Source: Prescottella equi
GTDB taxonomy: Bacteria; Actinomycetota; Actinomycetes; Mycobacteriales; Mycobacteriaceae
Assembly: GCF_002094305.1 (NCBI RefSeq)
Contig: NZ_LWTX01000003.1
Span: 248,001 to 312,000, forward strand
Length of the DNA: 64,000 nt
Reading direction: 5' to 3'
The translations under genes and the position numbers were made by a program. Below, piece after piece: positions 9,278-17,930 of the stretch. Position 1 is the first letter of the stretch. Each line of letters starts with the position of its first letter. The notes beneath the pieces were generated by a model, which was given only the letters and a program-made list of their open reading frames with translations, did not search any database and had not been told where the DNA came from.

Positions 9278-9942
9278 GCCTCATCGCCGAGCATCTGCGG
9301 GCCGGGCACCGACCGGACATCCCCGTCCTCGACGACGTCGGGATCGAGATTGCGCGCGGCCGCACCATCGGGCTCACCGGGCCTTCGGGCGCAGGGAAGA
9401 CGACTCTGGCCCGGGTGTGCGCACTGCTGCATCGGCCCTGGTCGGGCCGGGTGAGCGTGGACGGCGTCGTCGTGTCCGGCGGCGCCGCGGCTCCGCCGGA
9501 CACGCGGCGGGCGATCGCGATGCTGTTCCAGTCGCCGCGCCAGTCGACGTCGCCGCGGTTGACGCTCGAACGGATCGTCACCGAACCGCTACTGATCGCC
9601 CGGGTGCCGCGGCGCGAACGCTCGGACGTCGTGCACGCCGCGGCCGCACGGGTGGGGCTCACGGCCGACCTGCTGACCCGCCGTCCGCATCAGGTGAGCG
9701 ACGGTCAACTGCAACGCGCTTGCCTTGCAAGGGCTCTGGTGCAGCGTCCGCGTTACCTGATCTGCGACGAGATGACCGCGATGCTCGATCCGGCGACCAC
9801 CGCGGCCGTCGTCGCCGTGCTGCGGGAGGAGACGCGCGCCGGTCTGGGCGTCCTCGCCGTCAGCCACGACCACGAACTGTTGGGCGCGTGGGCCGACGAT
9901 GTCGTCGAACTGCCCGTCAACGCCGCCGCGCGTACTCCGTGA
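9274..9942 (+). CDS. nikE: Nickel/peptide-type ABC transporter ATP-binding protein (NikE-like)
   Basis: A protein of 222 residues beginning with GTG at 9274 in a GTGA overlap with nikD. Walker A is GPSGAGKT (36-43), the signature is the divergent VSDGQ (141-145) rather than LSGGQ, and Walker B is YLICDE (161-166). It is shorter than most NikE/DppF proteins because the C-terminal extension is absent. It pairs with NikD as the second nucleotide-binding subunit. Its last 26 bp overlap the convergent DHFR-like gene. Confidence 0.88.
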   Translation: MSLIAEHLRAGHRPDIPVLDDVGIEIARGRTIGLTGPSGAGKTTLARVCALLHRPWSGRVSVDGVVVSGGAAAPPDTRRAIAMLFQSPRQSTSPRLTLERIVTEPLLIARVPRRERSDVVHAAAARVGLTADLLTRRPHQVSDGQLQRACLARALVQRPRYLICDEMTAMLDPATTAAVVAVLREETRAGLGVLAVSHDHELLGAWADDVVELPVNAAARTP

Positions 9943-10483
9943 CCGCCACCCCGGAGTCGAACGAGCGGGTGTCGACCGCGTCGAACCGGCCGGGGCGGTA
10001 CGTGCCGGGCGCGAACATCGGGATGCCGTTGCCGAACAGCACCGGATGACGCTTGACGACCAGGCGGTCGATCTCGTTCACGAGCAGGGAGGCGAGTACG
10101 CCGCCGCCGCACAGCCAGATGTCGGCGCCCGGCTGCCCCTTGAGTTCCCGCACGAGTTCGACCGGGTCGGCGTCCGTCACGACGAGACTCTCGGCCTCGG
10201 CAGAGTTGTTGCGCGAGAACACGATCTGGCGCAGATGCCGGTACGGGCTCACCATCGTCGGCAGGCCCACCGCGTAGGTGTTCCACCCCATCAGAACGGT
10301 GTCGAACCCGGTGCGTGGTTGCTCGATGCCGAGGTGGGCGGCGCCGTCGGTGGGCAGCGCGTCGGCGAAGCGCGTCAGGTCGGCCATGTGGTCGCCCTCG
10401 AGGTCGAACGCATCGAACTGCCCGTCGGGGCCGGCGATGTAGCCGTCGAGACTGACGGCGACGTAGTACACGAGTTCACGCAT
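9917..10483 (-). CDS. RibD-C/dihydrofolate-reductase-like oxidoreductase
   Basis: A protein of 188 residues of the RibD C-terminal/DHFR-like superfamily, NADPH-using reductases of mostly unknown substrate. MRELVYYVAVSLDGYIAG is the typical opening, followed by DTVLMGWNTY and WLCGGGVLASLLVNEIDRL, where the glycine-rich turn binds the cofactor. Start at ATG 10483. It lies divergent to a TetR gene with a near-perfect palindrome between them, so it is probably repressed by that regulator. Its 3' end overlaps nikE by 26 bp on the opposite strand. Physiological role unknown. Confidence 0.85.
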   Translation of the reverse strand: MRELVYYVAVSLDGYIAGPDGQFDAFDLEGDHMADLTRFADALPTDGAAHLGIEQPRTGFDTVLMGWNTYAVGLPTMVSPYRHLRQIVFSRNNSAEAESLVVTDADPVELVRELKGQPGADIWLCGGGVLASLLVNEIDRLVVKRHPVLFGNGIPMFAPGTYRPGRFDAVDTRSFDSGVAVTEYARRR

Positions 10484-10497
10484 TCCCACTCCAATCA

Positions 10498-10535
10498 CTA
10501 CATCTGTTGTGAATGGAAATGTACAACACATGTAG
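10498..10535. promoter_or_regulatory. Probable TetR operator (inverted repeat)
   Basis: Arms of 13 bases (CTACATCTGTTGT and ACAACACATGTAG) match at 12 positions across a 12-base spacer. The element fills the 73-bp gap between the DHFR-like gene and the divergent TetR gene, where an autoregulatory operator is expected. Confidence 0.7.
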
Positions 10536-10556
10536 TGGTTCGGCTAGCATCTCGGT

Positions 10557-11126
10557 ATGGTTCGCAACGATGAGCGGCGGCAGGTCCTCGCCGACGCAGG
10601 ACTGGCAGTGCTGGCCGGCCAGGGCGCCCGGGGGCTCACCCACCGGGCAGTCGACCGTGCAGCCGAAGTCCCGCTGGGCACGACGTCGAACTACTTCCGC
10701 AGCCGGGACGCACTGGTCGCGGGCCTGGTGGAGAGGATCGGCGAACGACTGACGCCGGACGAGACGGTGCTGGCCGCGCTGTCCTCGCGGGAACCGAGTC
10801 GCGAACTGTTCGCCGACTACGTGCGCGACATCGTCCGGCGTCTCACCGAGAATCGCGAGGTGACGCTCGCCCTGTTCGAGCTCCGGCTCGAGAGCGCCCG
10901 CAACCCCGACGTGGCCGCGATGATGTCCGACTGGAGCCGAACGGCTTTCGAGGCGGACGTGGCCTTCAACACCGCTGCGGGGCTACCCGGCGGCGCCCAC
11001 GAGGTCGCGCTGTTCCACTACGCCGTCGACGGACTCCTCCTCGACCGGTTGACGACACCGCTCGCGCCCGACACCTCCACCGACGAGATCGTCGACGCAT
11101 TCGTGGCCGGGCTGCTCCCGTCGTAG
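10557..11126 (+). CDS. TetR-family transcriptional regulator
   Basis: A protein of 189 residues. The N-terminal helix-turn-helix lies around residues 10-50 (GLTHRAVDRAAEVPLGTTSNYFRSRDALV). The C-terminal ligand-binding half (TetR_C-like) has no recognised ligand. It is divergent to the DHFR-like gene and shares the inverted repeat upstream, so it most likely represses that gene and itself. Confidence 0.88.
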   Translation: MVRNDERRQVLADAGLAVLAGQGARGLTHRAVDRAAEVPLGTTSNYFRSRDALVAGLVERIGERLTPDETVLAALSSREPSRELFADYVRDIVRRLTENREVTLALFELRLESARNPDVAAMMSDWSRTAFEADVAFNTAAGLPGGAHEVALFHYAVDGLLLDRLTTPLAPDTSTDEIVDAFVAGLLPS

Positions 11127-11151
11127 CCGCGCGGAACCATCTGCAGCGCAG

Positions 11152-12717
11152 TCAGTTCCGACGCATCGTCCCGGTCTCCTCGAAGCGCTGGTGGAACGAG
11201 AGTGCCTCACCGAGCAGGTGCGGGGTGTGGCCGGACGACGGGGAGTGCTCGGCGCGATCGACGTAGTCCAGCAGCATCCCCCGGAAGTCCGGGTGGGCAC
11301 ACTTGTCGATCACCACGCGGGAGCGCTTGCGGGGCGAGAGCCCCCGCAGATCCGCCAGCCCCTGCTCGGTGACGAGCACCTGGACGTCGTGCTCGGTGTG
11401 ATCGACGTGCGGGACCATCGGCACGATCGACGAGATCGCGCCGCCCTTGGCCGTCGACGGACTCAGGAACATCGACAGGTAACCGTTGCGGGCGAAGTCG
11501 CCGGAGCCGCCGATCCCGTTCATGATCCGGGTGCCCATCACGTGCGTCGAGTTCACGTTGCCGTAGATGTCGGCCTCGAGCATGCCGTTCATCGCGATGA
11601 TCCCGAGGCGCCGGACGATCTCGGGATGGTTGCTGATCTCCTGTGGCCGCAACACGATGTGCTTGCGGTAGAAGTCGATGTTCGAGACCAGTTCGTCGAT
11701 GCCGGCCTCCGACAGCGCCAGCGACGTGGCCGACGCGTACCGCACCGTGCCGTGCTTGATGAGGTGCAGCATGCCGTCCTGGATCACCTCGGAGAAGCAG
11801 GTGAGACCCTTGTGCGGACCGGCGTCGAGGCCTTGCAGCACCGCGTTCGCGACGTTGCCGATGCCCGACTGCAGCGGCAGGAGACCGTCTGCGGGCAGGC
11901 GCCCCTTCGACACCTCGTACTCGAAGAAGTCGAGCACGTGCGCGGCGATGGCCTGGCTGATCTCGTCGGGCGGGGTGAGCGGGCTGGCGCTGTCGCGCGC
12001 GTCGGTCTCGACGACCGCGACGACCTTGTTCGGATCCACCCTCAGCGTGGGCTGACCGATGCGGTCCTCGACCGAAGTGATCTGGATCGGCTTGCGGTAC
12101 GGGGGCAGTGCGGTGCCGTAGTAGACGTCGTGGATGCCGGACATCGCCTCCGGGACCCACGAGTTGACCTCGAGGATGACCTTGTCGGCGACGTCGAGCC
12201 ACGTCTTGTTGTTGCCGATCGACGCGGACGGGATCAGCGCACCGTTCTCGGTGACACCGGCGACCTCGACGACGGCCACGTCGACATTGCCGTAGTAGCC
12301 CTCCCACACCTGTTGCGCGACGTGCGACAGGTGGATGTCGACGTAGTCCATCCGCCCCGTGTTGATGCTGCGGCGCGCGGTGGGTTCGGACTGGTACGGC
12401 ATGCGCAACGAGATCCCGTCGACCTCGGCGAGGAGACGTTCGGTGCCCGCGGACACCGATGCCCCCGTCAGGAGGTTGATGGTGAAGTTCGATCCGGCGC
12501 CCCGGACGGCGTGGATGCGGTCGGCCAGGGCCGGGATGATCGCCTTCGGCGTGCCGGCGCTCGCGAAACCACTGATCGCGACGGTGTCGTGCGGGTGGAT
12601 GAACTCGACGGCCTGCGCGGCCGAAGTCACCTTGTTCCGGAACACCGAGCTGCGGATTCGCGTCGAGCCCAGAGTCGGGGTCGGCTGCGATCCGGATTCA
12701 TCCACATGCGACGTCAC
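11152..12717 (-). CDS. Acetyl-CoA hydrolase / succinyl-CoA:acetate CoA-transferase family protein
   Basis: A protein of 521 residues in the Cat1/AarC family, which moves CoA between succinyl-CoA, acetate or propionate, or hydrolyses acetyl-CoA. The CFSEVIQDG segment contains the glutamate (E310) that forms the covalent CoA thioester intermediate in this family, and GIGNVANAVLQGL just before it forms the oxyanion region. GTG at 12717 gives family length; upstream in-frame codons to 12903 have shadow-like composition and overlap the next gene. GTG at 12705 is also possible. It stands alone between TetR and azlD and may serve acetate or propionate metabolism. Confidence 0.88.
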   Translation of the reverse strand: MTSHVDESGSQPTPTLGSTRIRSSVFRNKVTSAAQAVEFIHPHDTVAISGFASAGTPKAIIPALADRIHAVRGAGSNFTINLLTGASVSAGTERLLAEVDGISLRMPYQSEPTARRSINTGRMDYVDIHLSHVAQQVWEGYYGNVDVAVVEVAGVTENGALIPSASIGNNKTWLDVADKVILEVNSWVPEAMSGIHDVYYGTALPPYRKPIQITSVEDRIGQPTLRVDPNKVVAVVETDARDSASPLTPPDEISQAIAAHVLDFFEYEVSKGRLPADGLLPLQSGIGNVANAVLQGLDAGPHKGLTCFSEVIQDGMLHLIKHGTVRYASATSLALSEAGIDELVSNIDFYRKHIVLRPQEISNHPEIVRRLGIIAMNGMLEADIYGNVNSTHVMGTRIMNGIGGSGDFARNGYLSMFLSPSTAKGGAISSIVPMVPHVDHTEHDVQVLVTEQGLADLRGLSPRKRSRVVIDKCAHPDFRGMLLDYVDRAEHSPSSGHTPHLLGEALSFHQRFEETGTMRRN

Positions 12718-12880
12718 AGTGACAAGGCTAACTCTCGACACGCCGGTGAAATGCCGGCCACGAACACCCGAAATGCTCCTGACATGCGGTTTCGGTCTCT
12801 GGTCGCGTGTCGAGGGTCGCCGATCCGGCCATTTCGTGCGACGAGCGTGCAGAATGCCGCGACGAACAGCGTTCACCAGC

Positions 12881-13207
12881 TCAACCGAACACCCAGTTCG
12901 CAAGAACCATGTAAGTCGCGGTGCCGCCGACGATGCTGAGCAGCGCGTGCGATCGCCACAGGTGCAGAGCGATCGTCACCGCCAGCGCCGCCGAAGCCGG
13001 CACGAGCGACGCGGGCGCGAAGGACACGCCCCGAAGCGTGTAGATCGCGAGGATCAGCATGATTCCCACCGGCATGTGCGCGCCGAGATAGTGGACGAGC
13101 GCGGACGAGCGCAGCGGGGCGATCACCGCGAACGGCACCGCGCGCAACAAGAACGTCACGCCCATGATCACGGCCAGGGCGGCGAGCAGGTAGGAGACGT
13201 CAGGCAT
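12881..13207 (-). CDS. azlD: AzlD-family branched-chain amino acid exporter small subunit
   Basis: A protein of 108 residues with about four hydrophobic segments and the family-typical GVTFLLRAVPF near the N-terminus. AzlD works with AzlC as a two-component inner-membrane exporter for branched-chain amino acids (BrnFE-like). Its ATG overlaps the azlC stop by 8 bp, so the two are translationally coupled. Confidence 0.9.
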   Translation of the reverse strand: MPDVSYLLAALAVIMGVTFLLRAVPFAVIAPLRSSALVHYLGAHMPVGIMLILAIYTLRGVSFAPASLVPASAALAVTIALHLWRSHALLSIVGGTATYMVLANWVFG

Positions 13208-13937
13208 CGACGGCCCCCCGGCGGCGCTGCCACAGGAACCGGGCGAGCAGTGCGACGACGAACAGGCTCATCGCGACCACGAGCATCTGGTCGCGCGCGA
13301 CGACGAGCGCGACGAGTGCGCTGAGCAGCGCCAGGAGGGGGGCCGGCACGTCCCGGCGGGCCCGGAACGCGTCCACCGCCAGCACCACGAACAGCGCGGT
13401 GAGCGCAAAGTCCAGGCCGTCGAGCTGCATCGGCAGGGCACTGCCGACGAGGGCGCCGGCCACGCCGCCCAGCACCCAGTAGAGCTGACAGAACACCTGG
13501 ATGAGGATCACCCGGCGGCTGCTCAATGAGCGGGGATCCTTGGTCGCGGCCACGGCGTACGCCTCGTCGGTCAGCGCGTACATGCTGTACAGGCGCGCCG
13601 CCTTTCCCCGCACGCGGTGCAGGGGAAAGGACAACGCATAGAACACGTGCCTGAAGTTGACGAGCAGCGTCGTCATCGCGATCGACGCGAGGGGTGTCAC
13701 GGCGAGCACGAGACCGATCGCGAGGAACTCCAGCGAACCCGCATAGATGGTCAACGAGAAGATCGGCGCCCACCACCAGTGGAAGCCCGACTGCACCAGG
13801 AGCAGACCGAACGCCAGACCGAGGGGGAACAGCCCGAACCCCACGGACACGGTGTCACGGGCGGCTGCCCGCAGGTCCGACCGGCGCGAGTCGCCGGACG
13901 AGACGCCTGGGCCCTGATCGGTAAACGCGCTGGTCAC
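13200..13937 (-). CDS. azlC: AzlC-family branched-chain amino acid exporter large subunit
   Basis: A protein of 245 residues, strongly hydrophobic after residue 25. GFGLFPLGLAFGLLL, the AGSLEFLAIG segment, NFRHVFYALS and LTDEAYAV are AzlC family motifs. The GTG start at 13937 lies after the Lrp-type boxes; the longer frame to 14156 would overlap the divergent regulator and is rejected. AzlCD pairs export leucine, isoleucine, valine and sometimes methionine, usually under an Lrp/AsnC regulator, which is what lies divergently here. Confidence 0.92.
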   Translation of the reverse strand: MTSAFTDQGPGVSSGDSRRSDLRAAARDTVSVGFGLFPLGLAFGLLLVQSGFHWWWAPIFSLTIYAGSLEFLAIGLVLAVTPLASIAMTTLLVNFRHVFYALSFPLHRVRGKAARLYSMYALTDEAYAVAATKDPRSLSSRRVILIQVFCQLYWVLGGVAGALVGSALPMQLDGLDFALTALFVVLAVDAFRARRDVPAPLLALLSALVALVVARDQMLVVAMSLFVVALLARFLWQRRRGAVDA

Positions 13938-13940
13938 ACG

Positions 13941-14046
13941 GCAATAATAGTGCCCTCGACGAAGCAGTTGATTGCGAGATATTGCCTCTGGGGATCCATC
14001 GGCGCAATATTCTGCTGTGGATGATCTGGATCGCGCAATATTGCGC
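13941..14046. promoter_or_regulatory. Four phased Lrp-type boxes between azlC and lrp
   Basis: Four related AT-centred elements occur: GCAATAATAGTGC (13941-13953), GCGAGATATTGC (13974-13985), GCGCAATATTCTGC (14002-14015) and the perfect palindrome GCGCAATATTGCGC (14033-14046). Their centres are about 29-33 bp apart, roughly three helical turns, as needed for an Lrp octamer to bind one face. The last lies inside the first codons of the regulator gene. Confidence 0.65.
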
Positions 14047-14451
14047 GAGTTGCGCTCGAACGGACGCCTGACGAACGCCGAACTCGCTGAGCGGGTCGGC
14101 CTCACGCCGTCGCCGTGCCTGCGCCGGGTCCGGCGGCTCGAGGCCGACGGCGTCATCGTCGGCTATCAGGCGGTGGTCGACCCGGACGCCGTCGGACGCG
14201 GCTGCGAGGTGATCGTCAACGCCGAGATCGTTTCGCAGGACCGCAAGACCGTCGAGGCGTTCGAGTCCCAGGTGGGCGCGTTCGACGAGGTCGTGGAGTT
14301 CCGCCGCATGATCGGGCTCCCCGACTACTTCATCCGCGTCGCCGTCGCCGACCTCAACGCGTTCGAGGTATTCCTGCGAACCAAGCTGATGGAGCAGCCC
14401 GCGATCTCGAAGATCGAGTCGCACCTGACGATGAAGAAGCTCAAGGGCTAG
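14017..14451 (+). CDS. Lrp/AsnC-family regulator
   Basis: A protein of 144 residues. The N-terminal AsnC HTH (DLDRAILRELRSNGRLTNAELAERVGL, residues about 3-30, with SPCLRRVRRLEADGVI after it) is followed by the RAM ligand-binding domain (YFIRVAVADLNAFEVF). GTG at 14017 gives the canonical opening; the longer frame from 13972 adds residues across the operator region. It is divergent to azlC and probably acts as the amino-acid-responsive activator of azlCD, like BrnFE with Lrp in corynebacteria. Its end overlaps the convergent gluconokinase gene by 11 bp. Confidence 0.92.
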   Translation: MDDLDRAILRELRSNGRLTNAELAERVGLTPSPCLRRVRRLEADGVIVGYQAVVDPDAVGRGCEVIVNAEIVSQDRKTVEAFESQVGAFDEVVEFRRMIGLPDYFIRVAVADLNAFEVFLRTKLMEQPAISKIESHLTMKKLKG

Positions 14452-14971
14452 CGTCCGCCCGCTTCACGACCTCCACTGCCGCGGCGACGACCTCGTCGAG
14501 GTCCAGCCCGGCATCGACGGAAGCGCCGACTTCACCGGGACCGAGCGGTTCGAGCGCCGCCAACTGGGACGCCAGCAAAGACGCCGGCATGAAGTGCCCG
14601 GTGCGGTGGGCGATACGGTGCGCGATCACCGCCGGCTCGGCCGTCAGATGCACGAAGACCACACCGATCGCGCTGCGGCGCAGCACGTCACGGTGGCTGC
14701 GCGCGAGGGCCGAACACGCGACCACACCTCCTGGGCCCGCGCTGCAACGCTCGCGCAACCATGCGCCGACCGCCTCCAGCCACGGTTGCCTGTCGGCGTC
14801 GTCGAGCGGCGTGCCGCGAGCCATCTTGGCGACGTTCCTCGCCGGGTGCAGGTCGTCGGCGTCGATCCACGGCAGGTCCAGTCGCTCCGCGAGACGGCGT
14901 GCGACCGCAGTCTTACCCACCCCCGAGACACCCATCACGACCACACACCGCCGCGCTTCGGGTCCTGACAT
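14441..14971 (-). CDS. gntK: Gluconokinase (GntK type)
   Basis: A protein of 176 residues that phosphorylates D-gluconate to 6-phosphogluconate with ATP. The P-loop GVSGVGKT (14-21), DADDLHPARNVAKMARGTPLDD, the CSALARSHRDVLR segment and GHFMPASLLASQLAALEPL are diagnostic of GntK. ATG at 14971 is chosen because it leaves the usual short N-terminus before the P-loop. No gluconate permease or regulator lies adjacent. Confidence 0.93.
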   Translation of the reverse strand: MSGPEARRCVVVMGVSGVGKTAVARRLAERLDLPWIDADDLHPARNVAKMARGTPLDDADRQPWLEAVGAWLRERCSAGPGGVVACSALARSHRDVLRRSAIGVVFVHLTAEPAVIAHRIAHRTGHFMPASLLASQLAALEPLGPGEVGASVDAGLDLDEVVAAAVEVVKRADASP

Positions 14972-15516
14972 CACTCTCCCGCCGTACAGGGTCCGGGCCG
15001 AGGCCAATGGTAGGTCTGCCACAGAGTTTCACGCTCGCGCGCAAGTGCCACCGCAGAAGCGCCCGGGCCGCGGCGTCGGAGCCTACTTTCGGGGTCCCCT
15101 GGCGGCGTATCGCTGAGATCGCTGACACAAAGCGACCGTACGGACCGCCCGTGGGCGGGATCGGTCGATCGCCATATGGCCGGACGCTTCCGGCCACTGA
15201 GCGGAGCCTGTAGTCACAGTGACGTAATTCAGATGCACGGAGTGCCCATTGACCGTCCGACCTCGGCATACGGCCCTCCGAGCGTTCGTACTCGATGGTC
15301 CGTTAGATGGCCAACGGAGTTGCGTCTAAGGCCCGCCGAGGGCCGTCGAGCGACCTGACCTGCAACTCCCCTCGGAACCGGTTGGTTCCTATCCCATCAA
15401 GGTAACGCCAGCATCACGGTGGACGAGTCGATACCTCTTTGTTACTTTTCCGTGACGAAAGATCCGAGGTTGCCGTCCATCGGGACCGACCAGAGACCAC
15501 AAATGAGGTACTCCCT
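14972..15516. other. 545-bp intergenic region upstream of the M23 peptidase gene
   Basis: No open frame here has convincing coding character. Visible elements: a 7-bp stem with 6-base loop at 15177-15196 (TGGCCGG / CCGGCCA); an 11-base palindrome GTCACAGTGAC at 15213-15223; and a hairpin GGAACC-GGTT-GGTTCC at 15374-15389. The length and position suggest a long regulated leader for the cell-wall peptidase. The conserved segments of the ydaO (c-di-AMP) riboswitch, which precedes such genes in other actinomycetes, were sought and not recognised. Confidence 0.4.
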
Positions 15517-16380
15517 GTGGCCGATAACCACAGCACATACAACGTCGTAGCCCCGACTTCCCCCGCCGCCCTGCGCAGCCGCGCCGTGAAGGCCACCGCC
15601 GTCGCCGTCACGACGGGCGCCCTGCTCGCAGGCAGTGTGCAGATCGGCGCCGCCACCGCGTCCGCCGCGCCCCTGCACCGGCCCGACGTCGCCGGGGTCC
15701 AGCTTCAACTGCCCGCCGGCCAGTTCCTCCCCGGCGTCGACATCCCGTCGCTCGTGGACGCCGTGCACGCCGGACCGGGTCAGTGGACGCCCACCACCGC
15801 CGCCTCGTGGAAGCCCGCACCCAAGCTCCAGGCCCCCGCCCCCGCCCCGGAACCGCAGTCCGTGCCGATTCCGGCTCCGATGCCCGAGCCGCTACCGGCC
15901 CCCGAGGCCGTCCCCGCGCCCGAGCCGCTGCCGGCCCCCGAGGCCGCTCCGGCACCGATGCCGGCTCCCGTGCTCCCCCCGCCGCGTCCCGCCTTCGTCC
16001 AGCCGGTCGCGGGCTTCCTGACGTCGAGTTACGGACCACGCTGGGGAACCCACCACAACGGCATCGACATCGGCGCCAACCTCGGCACGCCGATCCTGTC
16101 GGCCGCCGACGGTGTCGTCATCGACGCCGGTCCGGCATCCGGGTTCGGACTGTGGGTGCGGGTCCAGCACACCGACGGCACCATCACCGTCTACGGCCAC
16201 GTCGACACGTTCGTCGTGAACGTCGGGCAGCCCGTTCTCGCCGGTGAGCTGATCGCCACGGTGGGCAACCGAGGCCAGTCGACCGGTCCGCACCTGCACC
16301 TCGAGGTGTGGAATCCGGCCGGCTACCAGGTCGATCCACTGATCTGGTTGCACGACAGCGGAGTCGCCGTCAACTGGTGA
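15517..16380 (+). CDS. Secreted M23 (LytM) peptidoglycan peptidase with Pro/Ala-rich linker
   Basis: A protein of 287 residues. A long signal peptide ends near residue 51 (ATASA-AP). A proline/alanine/glutamate-rich stretch with PAPEP and PLPAPEA repeats spans about 100-158 and probably crosses the cell wall. The C-terminal LytM domain has H180-x3-D184, H228 in YGHVD and the HLH pair 259/261, the zinc ligands and catalytic histidine of active M23 endopeptidases. GTG 15517 follows a GAGGTA ribosome-binding site; an upstream ATG at 15439 would add a non-signal-like stretch. It should cleave peptidoglycan cross-bridges during growth or division. Confidence 0.9.
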   Translation: MADNHSTYNVVAPTSPAALRSRAVKATAVAVTTGALLAGSVQIGAATASAAPLHRPDVAGVQLQLPAGQFLPGVDIPSLVDAVHAGPGQWTPTTAASWKPAPKLQAPAPAPEPQSVPIPAPMPEPLPAPEAVPAPEPLPAPEAAPAPMPAPVLPPPRPAFVQPVAGFLTSSYGPRWGTHHNGIDIGANLGTPILSAADGVVIDAGPASGFGLWVRVQHTDGTITVYGHVDTFVVNVGQPVLAGELIATVGNRGQSTGPHLHLEVWNPAGYQVDPLIWLHDSGVAVNW

Positions 16381-16391
16381 CCTGCGCCGGG

Positions 16392-17930
16392 TCACACCGG
16401 GTCGAGCTCGGCACGCAGCTCACGCTTGAGCAACTTGCCGCTCTGGTTGCGAGGCAACGTCGAGACGAAGCGAATTCGCTTGGGCACCTTGAACGGTGCG
16501 ATCCAATCTCGGAGGTGGTCCACGAGCACCTGCGCCGTGACCACGTCCGGGTCGGCGTCGTCGCGCAGCACGACGACGGCTGTCACGGCCTCGATCCACT
16601 TCTCGTCGGGCACACCGATCACCGCGACCTCGGCCACGCCGGGGTGCGTGTAGAGGGCGTCCTCCACCTCACGGGAGGCCACCAGGATGCCACCGGTGTT
16701 GATCACGTCCTTGATCCGGTCGACCACGGTGATGTATCCCTGGGCGTCCCGGGTCACCAGGTCGCCGGAATGGAACCAGCCGTCCCGGAACGCCTCGGCC
16801 GTGGCCTCCGGATTGTCCCAATATCCTTGGCACAGTTGCGGAGAGCGATAGAGAATCTCACCCGGCTCGCCGTCGGGGACGTCGTCTCCGTTCGCGTCCA
16901 CCACCCGAGTCTCGACGAAGTAGACCGCACGACCGCACGACGACGGCCGCGCTTCGTGCTCGTCGGGGCCGAGCACCGTTGCGAGCGGCCCGATCTCGGA
17001 CTGCCCGAAGCAGTTGTAGAAGCCGAGGTCCGGGTACCGCTCCCGGAGCCGGTTCAGGACCGTCACCGGCATGATCGACGCGCCGTACTGCGCCTTCCGC
17101 AGCGACGAGAGATCACGCCGCTCGAGGTCCGGGTGCGCCGCGAGCGGTACCCACACGGTCGGCGCGAGGAACAGCGAGCCGATCCGATCGGCCTCGATGC
17201 GGCGCAGGATCTCGGGGATGTCCGGCGTCTGCATCAGGTGCACGGTCGCCCCCACCGACAGGTACGGCAGCATGAACACGTGCATGCCCGCGGAGTGGTA
17301 GAGCGGCATACAGATCAGGGGGTTGTCGTCGGCGTTCAGCCCGAGGGCGATCACCGACGACACGTACTCGTGCACCAGTGCGCCGTGGGTCATCATGGCG
17401 CCCTTGGGCTTCGATGTCGTGCCGGAGGTGTAGAGCAGCTGCGCCAGGTCGCCGCCGGACACCCGGGCCGGCACCTGCGGGACGTCGCCGTCCCGGGTCC
17501 ACTCGAGCAGCGAGTCGCCCTCGCCCCGAAGCGTGACCACGTGCTCGACACCGAGATCGGCGCGGACGGATTCGAGGCTCGACCGGAGCGCCGGGTCGAC
17601 CAGTACGGCGCGGGACCCCGATTGCGCCAGCAGGTAGCGCAATTCGTCGCCGGTGAGGGCGTAGTTCACCGGCACGTGGACCAGGCCGGCGCGGGAGCAG
17701 GCCAGGAACCCGATGACGTAGGCGTCGGAGTTGACGCCGTACCCGGCCACGCGGTCGCCGGGGGCCAGTCCGAGCGCGAGCAGGCGCCCGGCGGCGCGGG
17801 TGACGGCGTCGTCCAGTTCGCGATACGTCCAGCTGCGGTCGTCGAAGGTCAGAGCAGTGTGTTCGGGCCGTCTCGCGGCGGACCGACGGAGCACTCCGTC
17901 GACGGTGTCGGTGCGCGGATCCTCACTCAT
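16392..17930 (-). CDS. Long-chain/medium-chain acyl-CoA synthetase (AMP-forming, FadD-like)
   Basis: A protein of 512 residues of the ANL adenylate-forming superfamily. The phosphate-binding loop YTSGTTSKPKG starts at Tyr167, the A5 segment reads YNCFGQSE, the A7 aspartate lies in WFHSGDLV, and the C-terminal catalytic lysine is in NQSGKLLKREL. It should activate a carboxylic acid to its CoA thioester by way of an acyl-adenylate. Substrate chain length cannot be read. It lies convergent to the M23 peptidase gene, 11 bp apart. Confidence 0.9.
   Translation of the reverse strand: MSEDPRTDTVDGVLRRSAARRPEHTALTFDDRSWTYRELDDAVTRAAGRLLALGLAPGDRVAGYGVNSDAYVIGFLACSRAGLVHVPVNYALTGDELRYLLAQSGSRAVLVDPALRSSLESVRADLGVEHVVTLRGEGDSLLEWTRDGDVPQVPARVSGGDLAQLLYTSGTTSKPKGAMMTHGALVHEYVSSVIALGLNADDNPLICMPLYHSAGMHVFMLPYLSVGATVHLMQTPDIPEILRRIEADRIGSLFLAPTVWVPLAAHPDLERRDLSSLRKAQYGASIMPVTVLNRLRERYPDLGFYNCFGQSEIGPLATVLGPDEHEARPSSCGRAVYFVETRVVDANGDDVPDGEPGEILYRSPQLCQGYWDNPEATAEAFRDGWFHSGDLVTRDAQGYITVVDRIKDVINTGGILVASREVEDALYTHPGVAEVAVIGVPDEKWIEAVTAVVVLRDDADPDVVTAQVLVDHLRDWIAPFKVPKRIRFVSTLPRNQSGKLLKRELRAELDPV

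Noticed and set aside
9917-9942. Convergent 3' overlap of nikE with the DHFR-like gene, and similar overlaps at 14441-14451 and 31351-31380
   Set aside because: Small tail-to-tail overlaps are ordinary in compact GC-rich genomes; no regulatory role is supported.
11191-12939. Long plus-strand frame opposite the CoA-transferase gene
   Set aside because: Val/Arg/Asp-rich shadow frame without any recognisable domain.
15360-15516. Possible ydaO (c-di-AMP) riboswitch before the M23 peptidase
   Set aside because: The conserved GGGGAA/GTGAATC-type segments were not found; only simple hairpins are visible.
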